Source: Solanum dulcamara (Eukaryota; Streptophyta; Magnoliopsida; Solanales; Solanaceae). From it: a stretch of DNA of 64,000 nt. A program made the translations under genes and the position numbers. Numbering within the stretch: position 1 is the stretch's first letter; every line of letters starts with the position of its first letter. The notes beneath the pieces are model-generated. The model saw only the letters and a program-made list of their open reading frames with translations, made no database searches and was not told the DNA's origin. Of this stretch, positions 35,677-48,709 are shown one piece after another. The DNA lies in NCBI RefSeq assembly GCF_947179165.1, contig NC_077245.1, positions 22,605,740 to 22,669,739 of the forward strand, given 5' to 3'.

Positions 35677-36375
35677 ATGGTGAAGACAGAGCAAAAGAGT
35701 TTAGCAGAGCCAAACAAGACATTAATGCCATTATCATCATCAAGCAGCAATAATAATAACAACAACATGAAGATGAAGAAGAATAAGTACAAAGGAGTAA
35801 GAATGAGAAGCTGGGGATCATGGGTATCAGAAATAAGAGCACCAAATCAGAAAACAAGAATTTGGTTAGGTTCTTATTCTACCCCTGAAGCTGCTGCTAG
35901 AGCTTATGATGCTGCACTTTTATGCCTTAAAGGCCCCTCAGCTTCTCCTAATCTCAACTTCCCTTTTGACTCATCTTTCTATCACCACATTGATCATCAC
36001 ACTACACTATCTCCTAAAGCCATCCAAAGAGTGGCCGCGGCTGCCGCAGCCACAGCTGAAGGTGGTGGAAATGAACAAAATATAGAGTTAGTACTCTCAT
36101 CATCAAATAATGATAGTACTAATCCTATTTTATCATCTCCATCTCCGCCACCTTCTTCTTCTTCTACTTCTTCCGAGGAGGAGGTTTGTTTATTACCAAA
36201 TTATACTACTACAACATTTGATCAAGAGATATCAATGCTTGAGCAATGGTACAACTTTGATTCACCAAAGTACAATGACATGCTACATGGTACTATTTTC
36301 TTTGATCCACCTTCAATGGAGGATGTTTATTATGAAGAATCATCTGCAGATATCCCTTTATGGAGTTTTTGCTGA
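35677..36375 (+). CDS. ERF014: AP2/ERF transcription factor, ERF014-like
   Basis: An intact single-exon ORF of 232 codons. The protein binds DNA in the nucleus and regulates transcription. One AP2 domain spans about residues 38-96: [17 protein letters not shown] at 38-54, RIWLG at 61-65, [14 protein letters not shown] at 73-86 and LNFP at 93-96. Of the two residues used to tell DREB from ERF types, position 14 is Val (V50), as in DREBs, and position 19 is Ala (A55), neither Glu nor Asp. The short N-terminus begins MVKTEQ and holds a Ser/Asn run (residues 20-30). After the domain come [14 protein letters not shown], a Ser/Pro-rich stretch and an acidic end closing with IPLWSFC. The combination of MVK start, [12 protein letters not shown] block and LW(S/N)FC end is that of the ERF012-ERF014 branch (DREB group A-5/II). 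The start at 35,677 is chosen for the MVKxE match and its position after the leader. The role is likely stress- or immunity-linked by family, not shown here. Confidence 0.93.
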   Translation: MVKTEQKSLAEPNKTLMPLSSSSSNNNNNNMKMKKNKYKGVRMRSWGSWVSEIRAPNQKTRIWLGSYSTPEAAARAYDAALLCLKGPSASPNLNFPFDSSFYHHIDHHTTLSPKAIQRVAAAAAATAEGGGNEQNIELVLSSSNNDSTNPILSSPSPPPSSSSTSSEEEVCLLPNYTTTTFDQEISMLEQWYNFDSPKYNDMLHGTIFFDPPSMEDVYYEESSADIPLWSFC

Positions 36376-37100
36376 TCATCAACACAAAACAAGATCTCAG
36401 TTGAATTATTAACCATATATTTGTTAATTATTTTTTGAAAAAAAAAAAGAACATTTTTTTTAAAGGTGATGTCAAGTTAATTTTTTCTTGAACAACATCA
36501 CTTACATAGGCTAATTTTTATTTACATTTATTATATTATTATTATTAGGTAAGAAGGGAAAAAAAAAATAGGGACAATACAGAGAGAGGAATCATATTTT
36601 CTGGACTCTCCCATGTGAGTTCCTAGAAAATTCTTGTTATAGATATATTCTTTTATAGAAGTGTGTCATATGCTGTAGCATTTATTGTTACTCAAACTGG
36701 AATAAAAAATTGGTGGGAAAATATTTATTTTATTTATATGGTTTGTTTCCATTAGACTTTGACTAGCAATGGCATGATTCAATTGAATTGTTCTTCATGA
36801 TGGAATGATTTGAGACAATGTATTGATGTAGTTAATTAAAGTGCATAGCTTCGTCATTACACTGCTAAAAAAATATTATTTTTTAATTAAAAATTTCTAC
36901 TAAAAAATATTCAATTGAATTGAGAGAAAAAGAAAAAATAGTTTTGTTTTCACGCAGAAAAATTAGGAAGCTTTCTAATATTTTGGTGAGAAAATTATAT
37001 TTCATAACACAATTTTTTTATTACTTCAAGATAGAAAAAACCTCTATTTTTAGTATTCCTAATAATGTTAACTGTTAACTCTCCGTTACATAACAAATCG
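36376..37100 (+). other. ERF 3' flank
   Basis: The probable 3' UTR has AT-rich signals, with GGAATAAAAAATTGG near 36,700 as a candidate polyadenylation region. CACTGCTAAAAAAATATT near 36,861 resembles a CACTA-type end but no partner was found. Confidence 0.45.
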
Positions 37101-37866
37101 AGGGATCGTTTGGTGTGAAGCATAACACCAAATAATTTTGAAATTAAATTATAGTGACACTTGGTGTTTGATTGGCAAGTCTGGAATAAATTATTCCGGG
37201 ATTAATAAATAGTATCGGGATAAGTTATCCCTCCTCTTAGATGGTATACTAATCCCTGGATAACTTATCTGGGGATAAAATAAATAAATGACAAATATAT
37301 CCCTTTAAATATTTTTTATACCTTACTTTTCACATTCATATATATTTACATTATTTTTAATACCATTTATAACAACATTCATTCCTTATTTTTATGATAA
37401 TTCTTCATATTTTTTCAATTAAAAAATCATACTATATGATATAATTTTTATTTATAAATTTATTTGACTAATTCTTATGTTTATTTATATTTTGATTTCT
37501 CATAAATCCATTTTTACTTTAACAAACTTAAAATAAAAATTCTATTTTCAAATTAAATAAGAAAAAGTTTTATTTTTTAATTAATACGGATATCATGAAA
37601 ATGCACACATAAAAATATTTAAGATAAAGAAAGTGAAAATTTTATTTTAAGAATGAATATTGAATAACTAAAACTTGCAAAGAAAATATAAAAAACTAAA
37701 TAAAGTAAAGGATATTTTTGTAAACAAATAATCTATTCTTAAAATTTATGCAATGCATATTATTTTGAATACAACAAACCAAACACTCAATAAAAAATAA
37801 TTTCAGCGTAACTTATCCCAATATAATTTATTTTATCATAACTTGTATTCAAACCAAACGAACCCT
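37101..37866. mobile_element. MITE-like repeat with GGGATCGTTTGGT ends
   Basis: The left AGGGATCGTTTGGT and right ACCAAACGAACCCT are inverted repeats, and internal GATAAGTTATCCC/GGATAACTTATC blocks are paired as well. The 766-bp interior is AT-rich and non-coding. The ends resemble hAT-like MITEs of Solanaceae. No 8-bp duplication is visible. Confidence 0.6.
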
Positions 37867-38817
37867 AAGTCTCCATTAACATAATTATATATATATTTTT
37901 CAGATCTCTATTCAGAAGCACTCTCATGTGTCAGCAATTTGCAATCACTATCACAATATGTACTCAAAAATTGGAAATTATATTTGGATCAAATATGCTC
38001 GTTTTATCCCAAATTAATATTTATTCACTTTTCGATCTTCTATAAAACCAGTCAATCAATTACTCAAAGCGTTTTTATATTAATAATTTCGTGATTTGAA
38101 GATTATGATTTGACATTTGTTTATGAATTTTTTAAATTCCGCAAAAGGTTCTCCCTCCCAATGATTCCATGATTTTTTTTTTAACTCTCGCAAATATTGA
38201 TCGAACGAAACGTTGGGTTGATTTAATATGGAATTCTGTATATCTCCATATATGATTTGAGGGCAGGTAGAATTTACATAACAACTTGTATCAATTTACT
38301 TTAATAGATTTGGTAATATCTTTGAACTTTTATTTTGTCTGTCAAAGACAAAACTGTCACAGACTTTTGTGTCTGTTCGTATACGCGTTTTCACCTGTAT
38401 ATCTTTAAAACACATTTTTTCTTCTTTCTCTTTTTCTAAGGTAATCCGTAATCCCCAATTACAGCTGTAATTTATAAGTTTAAATTTTGTCCTTCATCTT
38501 TCAACAAAATAGAATATTAGTAGCAATTCTATAACAAATTTTGGAATATTTACAGGGATGGGATGTTCCTAGAAGCAGCATTTTTTTTATTTATAAAATT
38601 ATATTTCTGTCTTATTTTTCTCGATATTACTATTAGTATAATATGCATATTAATTCAGAATCCAGAAAATAGGGAAGCTACAAATTCCGTCCTCTATCCA
38701 AATTATTGTCAGCTTGCATTTTTTTTTAAGTGTAATTGATTAATTATACAAGAGGTGATCAACTTACTGTTTTTTATCGGATCAACTTCACATAAATTTT
38801 TATTGAATTTTCTCATA
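37867..38817. other. AT-rich spacer
   Basis: Nothing supported as a gene or defined repeat. Confidence 0.5.
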
Positions 38818-39195
38818 TTTGGTTGGTCAAAGTATTTGGAAAACATTTTTTTTTTAGAAAATTAAGTTCATTAAAAATGAAGAAAATGATTTCTCTAATA
38901 TAAGTAGGAAAAATAAATTGCATAAGTGACATTCCAAATTTATTATTTCCTCCCCATCCACGCAATCTCCCAACCCCATTCCTTGACCATCCCACCCCCG
39001 CGACCCCCAACCTCCACTTCCCGTCTCATCCCGCCTCTATAGTATTTGCAAAAATGTATAAACGTTTTTGGGATAATATTTTCTTACTTACTTACCAAAC
39101 ACTAGAAAATAAATAAGAAACATACTTATTTCCACAAAAATATTTTTTGGAAAATCATTTTCCGTGGAAAACATTTTCCTTCCAACCAAACCCTC
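38818..39195. mobile_element. Inverted-repeat element with GGAAAACATTTTCC ends
   Basis: The left TTTGGTTGGTCAAAG...GGAAAACATT is matched in inverse by GGAAAACATTTTCCTTCCAA and CCAAACC at the right. It includes a G/C-rich patch at 38,950-39,035 that gives a spurious minus ORF. The precise ends are uncertain. Confidence 0.45.
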
Positions 39196-39433
39196 TAAAT
39201 TATCATATTTGATTCATTTATTTAACTTATCTTTCAATTGTTAGTCATTTATCCACTTAAAATTCATTATTTCTTATCCTTTAAACCTCATACATTTTTT
39301 GGGTAACCAATCCCAATGCTACTAACACTCCCAATGAATTGATTGATGTCATTCATGGATTAAAGATAGGTTTACATTACAACATAACCTAATTACTCCC
39401 GTTGAAAGATATAGACTCACACTCCTTTAAAGG

Positions 39434-40228
39434 TGTTGGTGAACAATTGAAAATATCACAATAATATAATTTAATTTTTAGCAAAATAATAGTACTGAGA
39501 ATTAGATAGATATTATTATTATAAAATTTAAAGTAGAACACAATTAATACTTGAATTGTGCCGGGCCCTATCTTAAAAAACTATTTCAGCGATGTGAAAT
39601 ATTTCTCCAGAATTAAATAAGCCTTCTCTATTTAACTAGAGAATACATAAATCAGCAAATTAATTAATACCATCAGCAAGTTAAGTTAAATTAGAATGAT
39701 TAGAAACAATTAAAAATAATCATTAAATGAAATAGGCAAAAGGAAAAAGGAAAATGAGAACGTGAGGTATATATATAAAAAAAGGTTGTAAGTTTGTTTT
39801 CATTCATGTGCATTTCAAAGGAGAAATGCCCCTTTTATGGGCCAAAGGGAAGCTTAACCAAATGACAAGTGTCATGGACACTTGGATCAGGGGCGGAGCT
39901 ATACGGTGGCTAGGGGGTTCGAATCTTCGGCGAAAAATTATATTATTTATATATGGTTAAAATAATTTTTTATGTATAAATAATAGATTTTGAATCTCTT
40001 TCGACTAATTTTTGTGTCTACTTCTTCAAATTTTGAACCTCCTTATTAAAAACCTGGCTTCGCCACTGACTTGGACAAAGCTTCATGCAAGGAGCAATTT
40101 GTTATCAAGTGCCAGCACTTCATTTCTCTTTGCCAACTCTCCAAGAAAAACATAGCTTCTCCATTAAACTTTTAAAACCTTTCAACTTTAAAAACAATAT
40201 TTCTTTTGAAATAACCATTTTGCTTACA
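39434..40228 (-). repeat. 3' LTR of copia element 1
   Basis: It is 795 bp; without the 181-bp MITE and its 8-bp duplication it is 606 bp, against 612 bp for the partner. The polypurine tract AGGTGGGGGAT (minus) abuts it at 40,229-40,239. Confidence 0.9.
39888..40068. mobile_element. hAT MITE inside a copia LTR
   Basis: The element is 181 bp, with CAGGGGCGGAGC at the left and GGCTTCGCCACTG at the right. The flanking 8-bp direct repeats ACTTGGAT (39,880-39,887) and ACTTGGAC (40,069-40,076) match at 7 of 8 positions. The partner LTR carries the uninterrupted site (about 44,410-44,420), so this is a demonstrable insertion. The CAGGG-type termini and 8-bp duplication identify a non-autonomous hAT element. 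Confidence 0.92.
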
Positions 40229-43200
40229 ATCCCCCACCTATTTCAAAAGAATTTGTAGAAAAGGAGTTTAACTTTTTGGATTTGCATGAAAAAATGCAAT
40301 AAGTTTGGTGTCTTCTGGACTATGAACCAAACTTAGATCGATAAATTTAATTTACAAAATTATTGGTGAAATATAATATTTCCATGAACCAATAATTCTT
40401 ATTGTAAATTAGAGACTTTATCAATCATATTTTGACCTCAGTAATTTTACTGTTCAATGCGATTTTGCGCCAATAGGCCATACACGTGCCTGGTTATTCA
40501 TGAGAGCTTTAGAGACTAGGTCAAAGTCTCATAGGAGCTACCACACTCCACTTCTCATATAGGTGAATTCATCAAGTGTATACTGCTTTAAATACACCAT
40601 CCTTAATTAAGGACTACGAATTCATTAAGAGTTAATAATTCATCCCTCATAATTAGTAGCAGTTCAAGCACTCTCAGTTAGTGCGCAATGTCAATATTAA
40701 CTTGTTATTACCCATACGAACCTACTTCATGGGATCTCCAATCACATAGGTTGGGTTACCAACTACATTGATAATCACATTGGCATTAAACCCATCTCTT
40801 TTGAGGTTTGAAGAATTAATTTTCTTCTCATGGGTTTGGTCAATGAATCAACCGAATTCAATTCTGACTTCACATAATCAATGGAAATTAGTCCATCTCT
40901 CAGCAGACGCTTAACGACATCATGCCTCAATTTCATGTGTCTACTCTTACAATTGTAAGATTTATTCTTCGCAATAGCAATTGCGGCTTGACAATCATAG
41001 TGTATAAACACAGGAGTCAACTCATCCTTTATTAAAGGGATATTTACTAAGAAATTTCTAAGCCATCCAGCCTCAGAACCAGCTAGCTCAGAGCTACAAA
41101 CTCTGACTCTATAGTCAATCTAGCAATGATCGCTTATTTAGCTAATTTTCATGATATTGCACCACCACCTAAGGTGAACACATATCCACTAGTGGATTTT
41201 GTCTCATCTGAATCAGAGATACAAGTTGCATCACAATACCCTTCTAATGTAGAAGAAAATTCACTATACATGATACCATAATTCATGGTTCCTCTCTAAT
41301 ATTTCACCAGTCTAATTAATGCAAAGCAATCCTCTTTATTGGGATTATGAATATATGTACTCAATCTGTAAACAACATAAGCAATATCAGACCTAGTAAA
41401 ATTTATTAAATGCAGTAGACTTCTAATAATTTGAGTATATTTAGATTGACCAACTAGGTCACCATTATTCTTTTTCAATTTAGAATTTGCATCATAAGGA
41501 ATGACTATAGGTGTCACCTCAAAACATTCAGACTTTTTAAGAAGTCTTTCCACATAATGTTCCTGTGAAAACATTATACCATCTTCACTCCTTATAACTT
41601 TAACTCTCAATATCATATTTACTTCACCCAGATCTTTCATATCAAAATTAGTAGACAAAAATAATTTGGTACTTTTCACAATATTTAAACTTGTACCAAA
41701 TATAAGCATGTCATCAGCATATAAACATACTATCATATAATCATTGTCTACCATTTTAATCTAAACACATTTGTCCACTTCAACAGAAGAAAAGTTGTCT
41801 CTCAATAAAACTTGATCTAGATTTTTATGCCATTGTTTAGGAGCTTGTTTAAGACCATAAAGAGATTTAATTAGCGTACAAACTTTATTTTCTTATCCAG
41901 GAATAATATATCCCTCGGATTGAACCATATAAATTTCTTCTTCTAAATCACCATTTAAGAAAGTTGTTTTTACATCCATTTAGTGAATAAAAAGCTTGTG
42001 AATTGATGCTAAGGCAATTAAAATTTGAATAGAAGAAATTTTAGTCACTGGTGCAAAAGTATCAAAATAATCAATATTTTTTTTGAGAAAACCCTTTAGC
42101 TACTAATTGAGCTTTATATTTATCTATAGATCTATCAGGATTAAGTTTTTTTTTGAAACTCCATTTATAACCAATAGGTTTTGCACTAGAAGGTAAATCA
42201 GTCAAAATTCAAGTATTATTTTTCATAATTGAATCAATTTCAATTTTTGTTGCCTCTTTCTAAAATTTAGCATCAGAAGAAGATATATCTTCAAAATAAT
42301 TTAACGGTTCATTTTCAATAAGAAAAGTTTGAAAATCGTCTCCATAAGAAAAATATTCTTTTCTTGAACTTTTACTCCTTCGCAGTTCCTCAATATCAGA
42401 AATAGACTCACTATTTTTTTCAATAGGTACATGAGATATTTTATCACATAGTGGAAAAATATGTTCAAAAAAATCAGCATTCTTAGTCTCAATAATAGTA
42501 TTGCTATCAAGCACATCACTTTTTGAAACAAAAAATCTATATGCAACACTATGTTCAGCATATCCAATAAGAATGCAATCAACAGATTTAGAACCTATTT
42601 TTCTCTTTTTATGTTCAGTCAAGAGAACTTTAGCAAGGTACCCTCACACTTTTAAATATTTCAAATTAGGCTTATAACCTTTTCACAATTCATAAGAAGT
42701 TTTGTCAGTTCTTTTATGAGGAATTCTATTTTGTAAATGACATACATATAATATTGCTTCACCCCACAAAGTTCTATTTTTTTTCATTCAGCTACTACAT
42801 TAGACTTAAGTGAGTAAGGTGGAGTAACTTCATGAATAATTCCTTCTTTTTCACAAAAAATATTTAAAGATACATAATCTCCACCTCTATCAGATCTTAT
42901 TCTCTTAATTCTTCTACTAATCTGATTTTCAATTCAGTCTTATAAGATATAAAAACATCAAATGCATCATCTTTATTTCTAAGCAAATACAACTTGATAA
43001 ATCTGAAAAAATCATCAATAAAAGTCACATAATATCTTTTACCATCTCTAGTCATAGTCTGTTTCAAATCACCCAAATCAGTGTGCATTAGAGATAATAA
43101 TTCAGTTTCTCTATTTACCGAAAAACATGACATTTTAGTAAATTTAGCTTCAGCACATATTTCACATTTATCAAAATTATTTGAATCTAAATCAGATATT

Positions 43201-43960
43201 TAACCAAGAGACTGCATATTCTTTATATATGAGACATTAACATATCCTAGTCTAGCATGCCATAAAGAAATAGGTTCTACCATATAAGCAGAAGCAGATG
43301 CATTTTTACTAAAGTCATTATAAATATTAAGCACAAATAATTCATGGTTATAAAATTCATTGCCCACAAAAATATTACTTTTGGTCAATATGACTTCGTT
43401 ATCGTCAAAAGAAACCTTCATTCCAACCTTTCCCAATAATCCCACAGAAATCAAATTGATTCGGATTTTAGGAGCATGCAATACATCACTCAATGCTAAG
43501 GCTTTACTAGATGTAGTTTGAGAAGAAAATTTTCTTTACAAGAACTTTAGATGTCCTTGAGTCACCAAGATAAACAATTTTTTCTCCTTTCTCAACTTGG
43601 GTGTATTGACACAAAATTATTTTTATTTACACAAATGTGCCTCGTAGCATCAGAGTCTATCACCCAGTTTCTTACATTAGACTCAATATTTATTTCTGAA
43701 ATGACCGCAATAATTATATTATCCATTTCATCAAATTTAATTTCAGAAGGTTTGAGGTGCATTTTTTTGCATTGAGGTGCATTTTTTAAGAAAGTTTTAT
43801 TATTAGCATTAGACTTGTAACCATGCCTATTTACATACTTATATTTTTCAACGCCATAAGCCTCTAGCAGAATAACTGAAATAGTAGCAGTCAGGGTAGC
43901 ACCAATATCCATGTCATTAGCAGTTTCAGTACATAAATTATTTGAAATAGTTTCTTAGAT
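40229..43960 (-). pseudogene. Copia 1 gag-pol, broken
   Basis: On the minus strand, starting at the LTR edge: end of gag (from 43,958), protease with WVIDSDATRHIC near 43,640 (the usual DSGA has become DSDA), GAG-pre-integrase with LWHARLGYVN near 43,240, integrase start with HTDLGDLK...GKRYYVTFIDDF at 43,090-43,010, a post-integrase SKSVDCILIGYAEHSVAYRF block near 42,580-42,520, RT with CLYADDMLIFG (catalytic Asp pair intact) at about 41,695-41,730, KDLGEVNMIL, and RNase H/C-terminal region with HYDCQAAIAIAKN...RHMKLRHDVVKRLL and VDSLTKPM at 41,000-40,830. Several stops and frameshifts. The sequence features are those of a Tork/Tnt1-like copia. Confidence 0.88.
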
Positions 43961-44572
43961 TGTTAGGGAACAATTAAAAATATCACAATAATATAACTTA
44001 GTATTTAGCAAAATAATAGTACTGAAAATTAGATAGATATTACTACTATAAGATTTAAAGTAGAAAGCAATTAATACTTGAGTCATGCTGGCACTGTCCT
44101 AAGAAACTATTTTAGCGATGTGAAATATTTCCCCATGAATAAACAAACCTTCTCTATTTAAATAAAGGATACATAAATCAGCAAATTAATTAATATCATC
44201 AGCAAGTTAAGTTAAATTAGGAGGATAATAAACAATTAAAAATAATCATTAAATGAATTAGGAAAAAGGGAAAAGGAAGATGAGAACGTGAGGTGTATAT
44301 ATATAAAAGAAGATTGTAAGTTTGTTTTCACACTCATGTTCATTTCGAAGGAGAAATGCCCCTTTTATGGGCCAAAGGGAAGCTTAACCAAATGACAAGT
44401 GTCATGGACGCTTGGACAACAAAGCTTCATGCAAGGAGCCATTTGTTATCAAGTGCCAGCACTTCATTTCTCTTTGAGAACCCTCCAAGGAAAACATAGC
44501 TTCTCCATTACACTTTTAAAACCTTTTTAATTTAAAAACAATAATTCTTTTAAAATAACCATTTTGCTTATA
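43961..44572 (-). repeat. 5' LTR of copia element 1
   Basis: This 612-bp copy starts TGTTAGGGAACAATT and ends GCTTATA. It has no MITE. It abuts gag coding sequence directly at 43,960 with no PBS between. Confidence 0.9.
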
Positions 44573-44577
44573 AAAGG

Positions 44578-44828
44578 TACTTAACATTACATGCATTAGA
44601 CACCTAACTTATATTTTGGTAATCTCAGAATATAGCTCGTTGATGAAGTCACAGAAAAATTCAACAACTAAGCACACATACAAGGAGATAAACCAAGTAG
44701 ATGATCTACTGTCATATGAGGGTGCAGGAAAAAAACTTTGATAAACTTAGAAACTTCATAATTCCTCCAGTGTTTATCAATAAATCAATTTAAGTAGATA
44801 TTGTAGGAACTATTTTTGCTAGATATAT
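44578..44828. other. Host spacer between the two copia elements
   Basis: Apparently single-copy DNA interrupted on both sides by copia insertions. Together with the sequence left of 39,429 and 50,323-50,513 it is the original locus. No coding feature is recognised. Confidence 0.5.
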
Positions 44829-44833
44829 CCTGA

Positions 44834-45096
44834 TGTGAAACGAGAGCTTGGAAGCCACCAGTTCATCAATGAACTGAGAAGAAGCAAAAACAGGAAGAAG
44901 AGAGAAAAATATTATTGATCTCATCCCTATTCATTTACAGAAGGAAGGACTTTTATAGCCTAAGCCTAACAAGCAAATAACAAACTACTGATTAGTAATT
45001 AACTAATAAAGTGTATAGTAACTAATTAATGGACTAGGTTCATTATGTATCACAACTAACTAATGGACCATGTTCATTATATGATTCATTGGAACA
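44834..45096 (-). repeat. 3' LTR of copia element 2
   Basis: TGTGAAACGAGAGC to ATTGGAACA, 263 bp, collinear with the 5' LTR and with scattered differences. Confidence 0.9.
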
Positions 45097-46824
45097 CACC
45101 CCCTCAAGCTGAAGGGTGCAAAATATTTAGCATAACAAGCTTGTCTAAAAGATGCGAATGATGAACTTGACTCAATCCTTTTGTCAATAAGTCTGTAACT
45201 TATTGAATGTGAATATAGACAGTCTCAACCACCCCTATTTTGATCTTATCTTTGATAAAGTGATGGTCTATTTCTATATCCTTGATCCTTTCATGAAAGA
45301 CTGGATTGACCGCTAATTGAATAGTTGACTTGCTGTCACTTAGAATGGTGGCTAGCATATGAATGGGCACACATAGCTCAGTGAACAAGCCCAGTAACCA
45401 AGTAACTTCAGATACAGCTGAAGCGATGCTCCTATACTCAGCTTCAGCAGAACTCGTGGAGACAGTGTGTTATTTCTTGGACTTCCAAGATATTAGTGAC
45501 TCACCAAACTTTACCATATATCATGTGATAGACCTTTTAGTGTTAGGACAAGCAGCCTAATTAGAGTCACACCAACAAAAAAACATAGTGGTAGGCTTGG
45601 CATGTAACCAGACCCCTTGAGCTACTATTAAGTACCTAAATAGTCTAGTAGCTGCCTTCCAATGTGACTTCTTAGGGGACTATACAAACTGACTAAGAGT
45701 TTGTACTATATAGCTAATATCTGGTCTGATAATAGTGGCATAGAGAAGCTTACCAGCTTTTGGTATGGGGTAATGCCATGGAGAACATCATTTTCAGTAG
45801 AACCAGTTACTAGATCATATTCCACTAAGGTGAGTCTCAGATTGGATTCAAGAGGAGTGAGTGTAGGCTTGGCACCAGTGAGGCCTATATCATCAATAAT
45901 TCTAGAATGTATTTCCTTTGATTCAGAATGGCACCCTTTAGAGACCTCAACACTTTAATGCTCAAAAGATATTTTAGTTCACCTAAATCCTTCAACTTGA
46001 ATTGCTGATGCAAACTCTCTTTAGCTTCGGTAATCATTTGTGCATTATTTCTTGTGATTAGTAAGTCATCAATATAGACTAATAAAATCACTAGGTCCTC
46101 ACCTCTCTTCAGAGTAAATAGGGAGTAATCATGTGCACTCTGAGTAAAATGAGCAGCCAACAAGGCAGTAATGAGTTTCAAGTTCCATTATCTAAAGGCT
46201 TGCTTAAGGCGATACAATGACTTGATAGCCTACAAACTTTCATCTTACCTGGACTCTTAAAGCCTTTAGGCATCTCCAAGTACGCCTCTTCATCTATATC
46301 ACCTTGTAGAAATGCATTATAGACATCCATCTGATATAATTTCTAACCTTTGGACATATCTAAAGCAGTGATACATCTGTTTGTCACCATCTTAGCAACA
46401 AGAGAGAACGTGTCATGGTAGTTCAATACTTCTTGTTGACTATAACTCTTAGCCACTAGCCTGACCTTAAATATCTCTACCTCACCATTTACATTATATG
46501 TCACCTTATACACCCACTTGGAAACAACTATATGCATCCCCTATGGTAAGTCAACTACCATCCATGTATTGGAACTTTCTATTTTATAGCTTGAATCCAT
46601 CTTTCATCTTTGACTGCTTGTTTGAAGTGTTTAGGTTCTACATAATCAGAAAACATGCTCAAGTAGCTCTTATAACAAGTAGTTAAGTTGTCATAGCAAA
46701 ATGAATTGGCTAAAGAATGTCTAGTGCTACTTTGATAATGATGGCATAATCTTTCATCCAAAAAGGTTCCTTGGTGCTTCTTGAAATCCTTCTAATGAAG
46801 GGTCTACATGTTGTGGCATTACAG

Positions 46825-47078
46825 GACATGGGGGTAAAGCCAGTTCTTCAACAGGGGTTAGTGCTTGGGCAATCTTAGAAGAATGTTGTAGTGATGAGCT
46901 CTCACTGATGACTTCTCCATGAGTTTCACCAACAACATCAATATCCTTATTCTCTAGAACAACAGTGTCTTCATTATGAGTTTCACCAGCAACCTCAACA
47001 ACTTTATTATATAGCTTATCACTTAATTCTAAGGGAGAACCAATAGATGTAGTTGAAGTATCTGTCTGGGAATTACTT
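46825..47078. repeat. Pol-linker segment, donor copy
   Basis: This 254-bp segment between integrase and RT recurs at 48,965-49,226 in the same orientation, from GACATGG to GTCTGGG..TTACTT, with a few percent to ten percent of differences. Confidence 0.85.
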
Positions 47079-48709
47079 TAGCAAATGGAAAAACTTCTCC
47101 TGAAAAACCACATCACTAGGCATAGTGATCATATTAGATTTGATTTCCAATGGTATGTATCCCTTTTGTAGATCTGAGTAGCCTATGAAGATAGCAGGAA
47201 CAACTCTTTCTGAAAATTTATCACCCTTTGGTTACACTAATACATAACAAAGGCAACCTATGACCCTTAGGTGAGATAGCATTGGTGTTTGGAGTAGAGT
47301 AGCTCATAGGGCCTTTTGTTATCAATAGCTAATAAATACAACCTATTAATCAAATATACAACAACCTTGATACAATTCCGCAATATCTAATAGAAAAATG
47401 TGATTGAAATTTGATAGCTCTAGCTATATTGAGAATATGTCTATTTCTCCTCTCTATCACACCATTTTGTTATGGTGTGTGGGGACAATTACTCTGATGC
47501 AGGATGCCTAGATCATGAAGCAAAGTTGTGCATTGAGAATTAAAGAATTCAATGTCATTTTCAGATCTCACAATCTTAACATGAGAACCAAATTCAGCCT
47601 TAATCACTATGAGAATTTTTTTGATAGCAATAAAGGTTTCAGATTTCAGCTGCAGCAAATGAGTCCATACAAACCTGCTATAGTCATCTACAATTATCAA
47701 AAAATAGTATTTTTATCTATAGTAGGGGTCTTATAAGGTTATCAGAGATCCATATGGACATTATCAAATCTCATAGTTATTCTAGAATTATGATAGGAAA
47801 GACAAGTATAGTTTGCTTAGCTACTAGGAAAACAGAGCACTTAGTGAGATCCTCACTATCTTTATTATATTAAACTAAATTAAAATGCCTCAGGGTCTGA
47901 GAAGAAGGATATCCAAGCCTCCTATGTCATAGATTGACATCCTACATTATTGCTTGTGCAACCATCATTTTATGATTACATATTACTTCCTTCATCCTTT
48001 TTATTGTAAACTCACTCTTGAAGATGTACAAGAATCCATCCTTTATACTAATCCCCCTCACCCTGCCACTGAAGAGGTTCCAAAATACACAAAAGTTAAG
48101 GTAAAAAGACACAAAACAAGATGATTCCCTTTTGATCTTAGAAACTGATAATATGCTGAACTTGAAGTCTAGTACATATAGGACATTTTTCACAAATTCC
48201 TTATCAAATATAGATGCTTCACCAACATGAATAACATCCACTTTGTCTCTTGTAGGCAAATGTACTTGATTCTTCTGTGACTTAGTTAGAGCATGACTCC
48301 TTGTTAGTAAATGCTTATTGGATGTAATGTGATGGGATGCACCAGAATCCACTATCCAATCCTGTGCAAATACATTTGACATTAAACAAGTAGTAATATA
48401 TTTCATGTTGATCTATTTAAAATCCTGCAAATTTTTGTTCAATATCTCCAGTATCTACTTGTTCTCTTTTTCAGTAAACATCTGTCTCTTTTCTAAGAAG
48501 GCCTTACTTTCCTCTTGACTAGTTGAACCCATCGGAGAATGATCACTGGATATGTTGTTTGCTGAGTATTGTCCTCTATAACCACCAGAGTATGAGGGAC
48601 CTGTCGAGCTTCTCATGTTGTTCGCTAGAAGTTGTCTTCCATAACCACCAGAGTGAGAAAGACCTATTGTGTTTCTCATGTTGCCCTTCTGATAGCTAGA
48701 CTTCTTCTT

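Larger units (their letters stand above)
39434..44572 (-). mobile_element. Copia element 1, 5.1 kb, internally deleted
   Basis: The ends TGTTGGTGAAC (39,434) and TTTTGCTTATA (44,572) are flanked by the 5-bp duplication AAAGG (39,429-39,433 and 44,573-44,577). Both LTRs are present: 39,434-40,228 and 43,961-44,572. On the minus strand protease, GAG-pre-integrase, integrase, RT and RNase H follow in copia order. The PBS, leader and most of gag are missing: the 5' LTR joins directly to the end of gag. The left LTR alone contains a hAT MITE. Confidence 0.92.

Noticed and set aside
35663..35857. Minus-strand ORF over the start of the ERF gene
   Set aside because: Antisense shadow of the Ser/Asn run and AP2 domain; the plus-strand protein has clear family matches.
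36110..36412. 100-codon ORF overlapping the ERF gene
   Set aside because: Shadow frame of the ERF coding sequence, with Leu/Ile-rich composition from repeated codons.
41296..41754. 152-codon copia RT ORF as a host gene
   Set aside because: It is the RT domain of copia element 1, flanked by its RNase H and integrase and by two LTRs.
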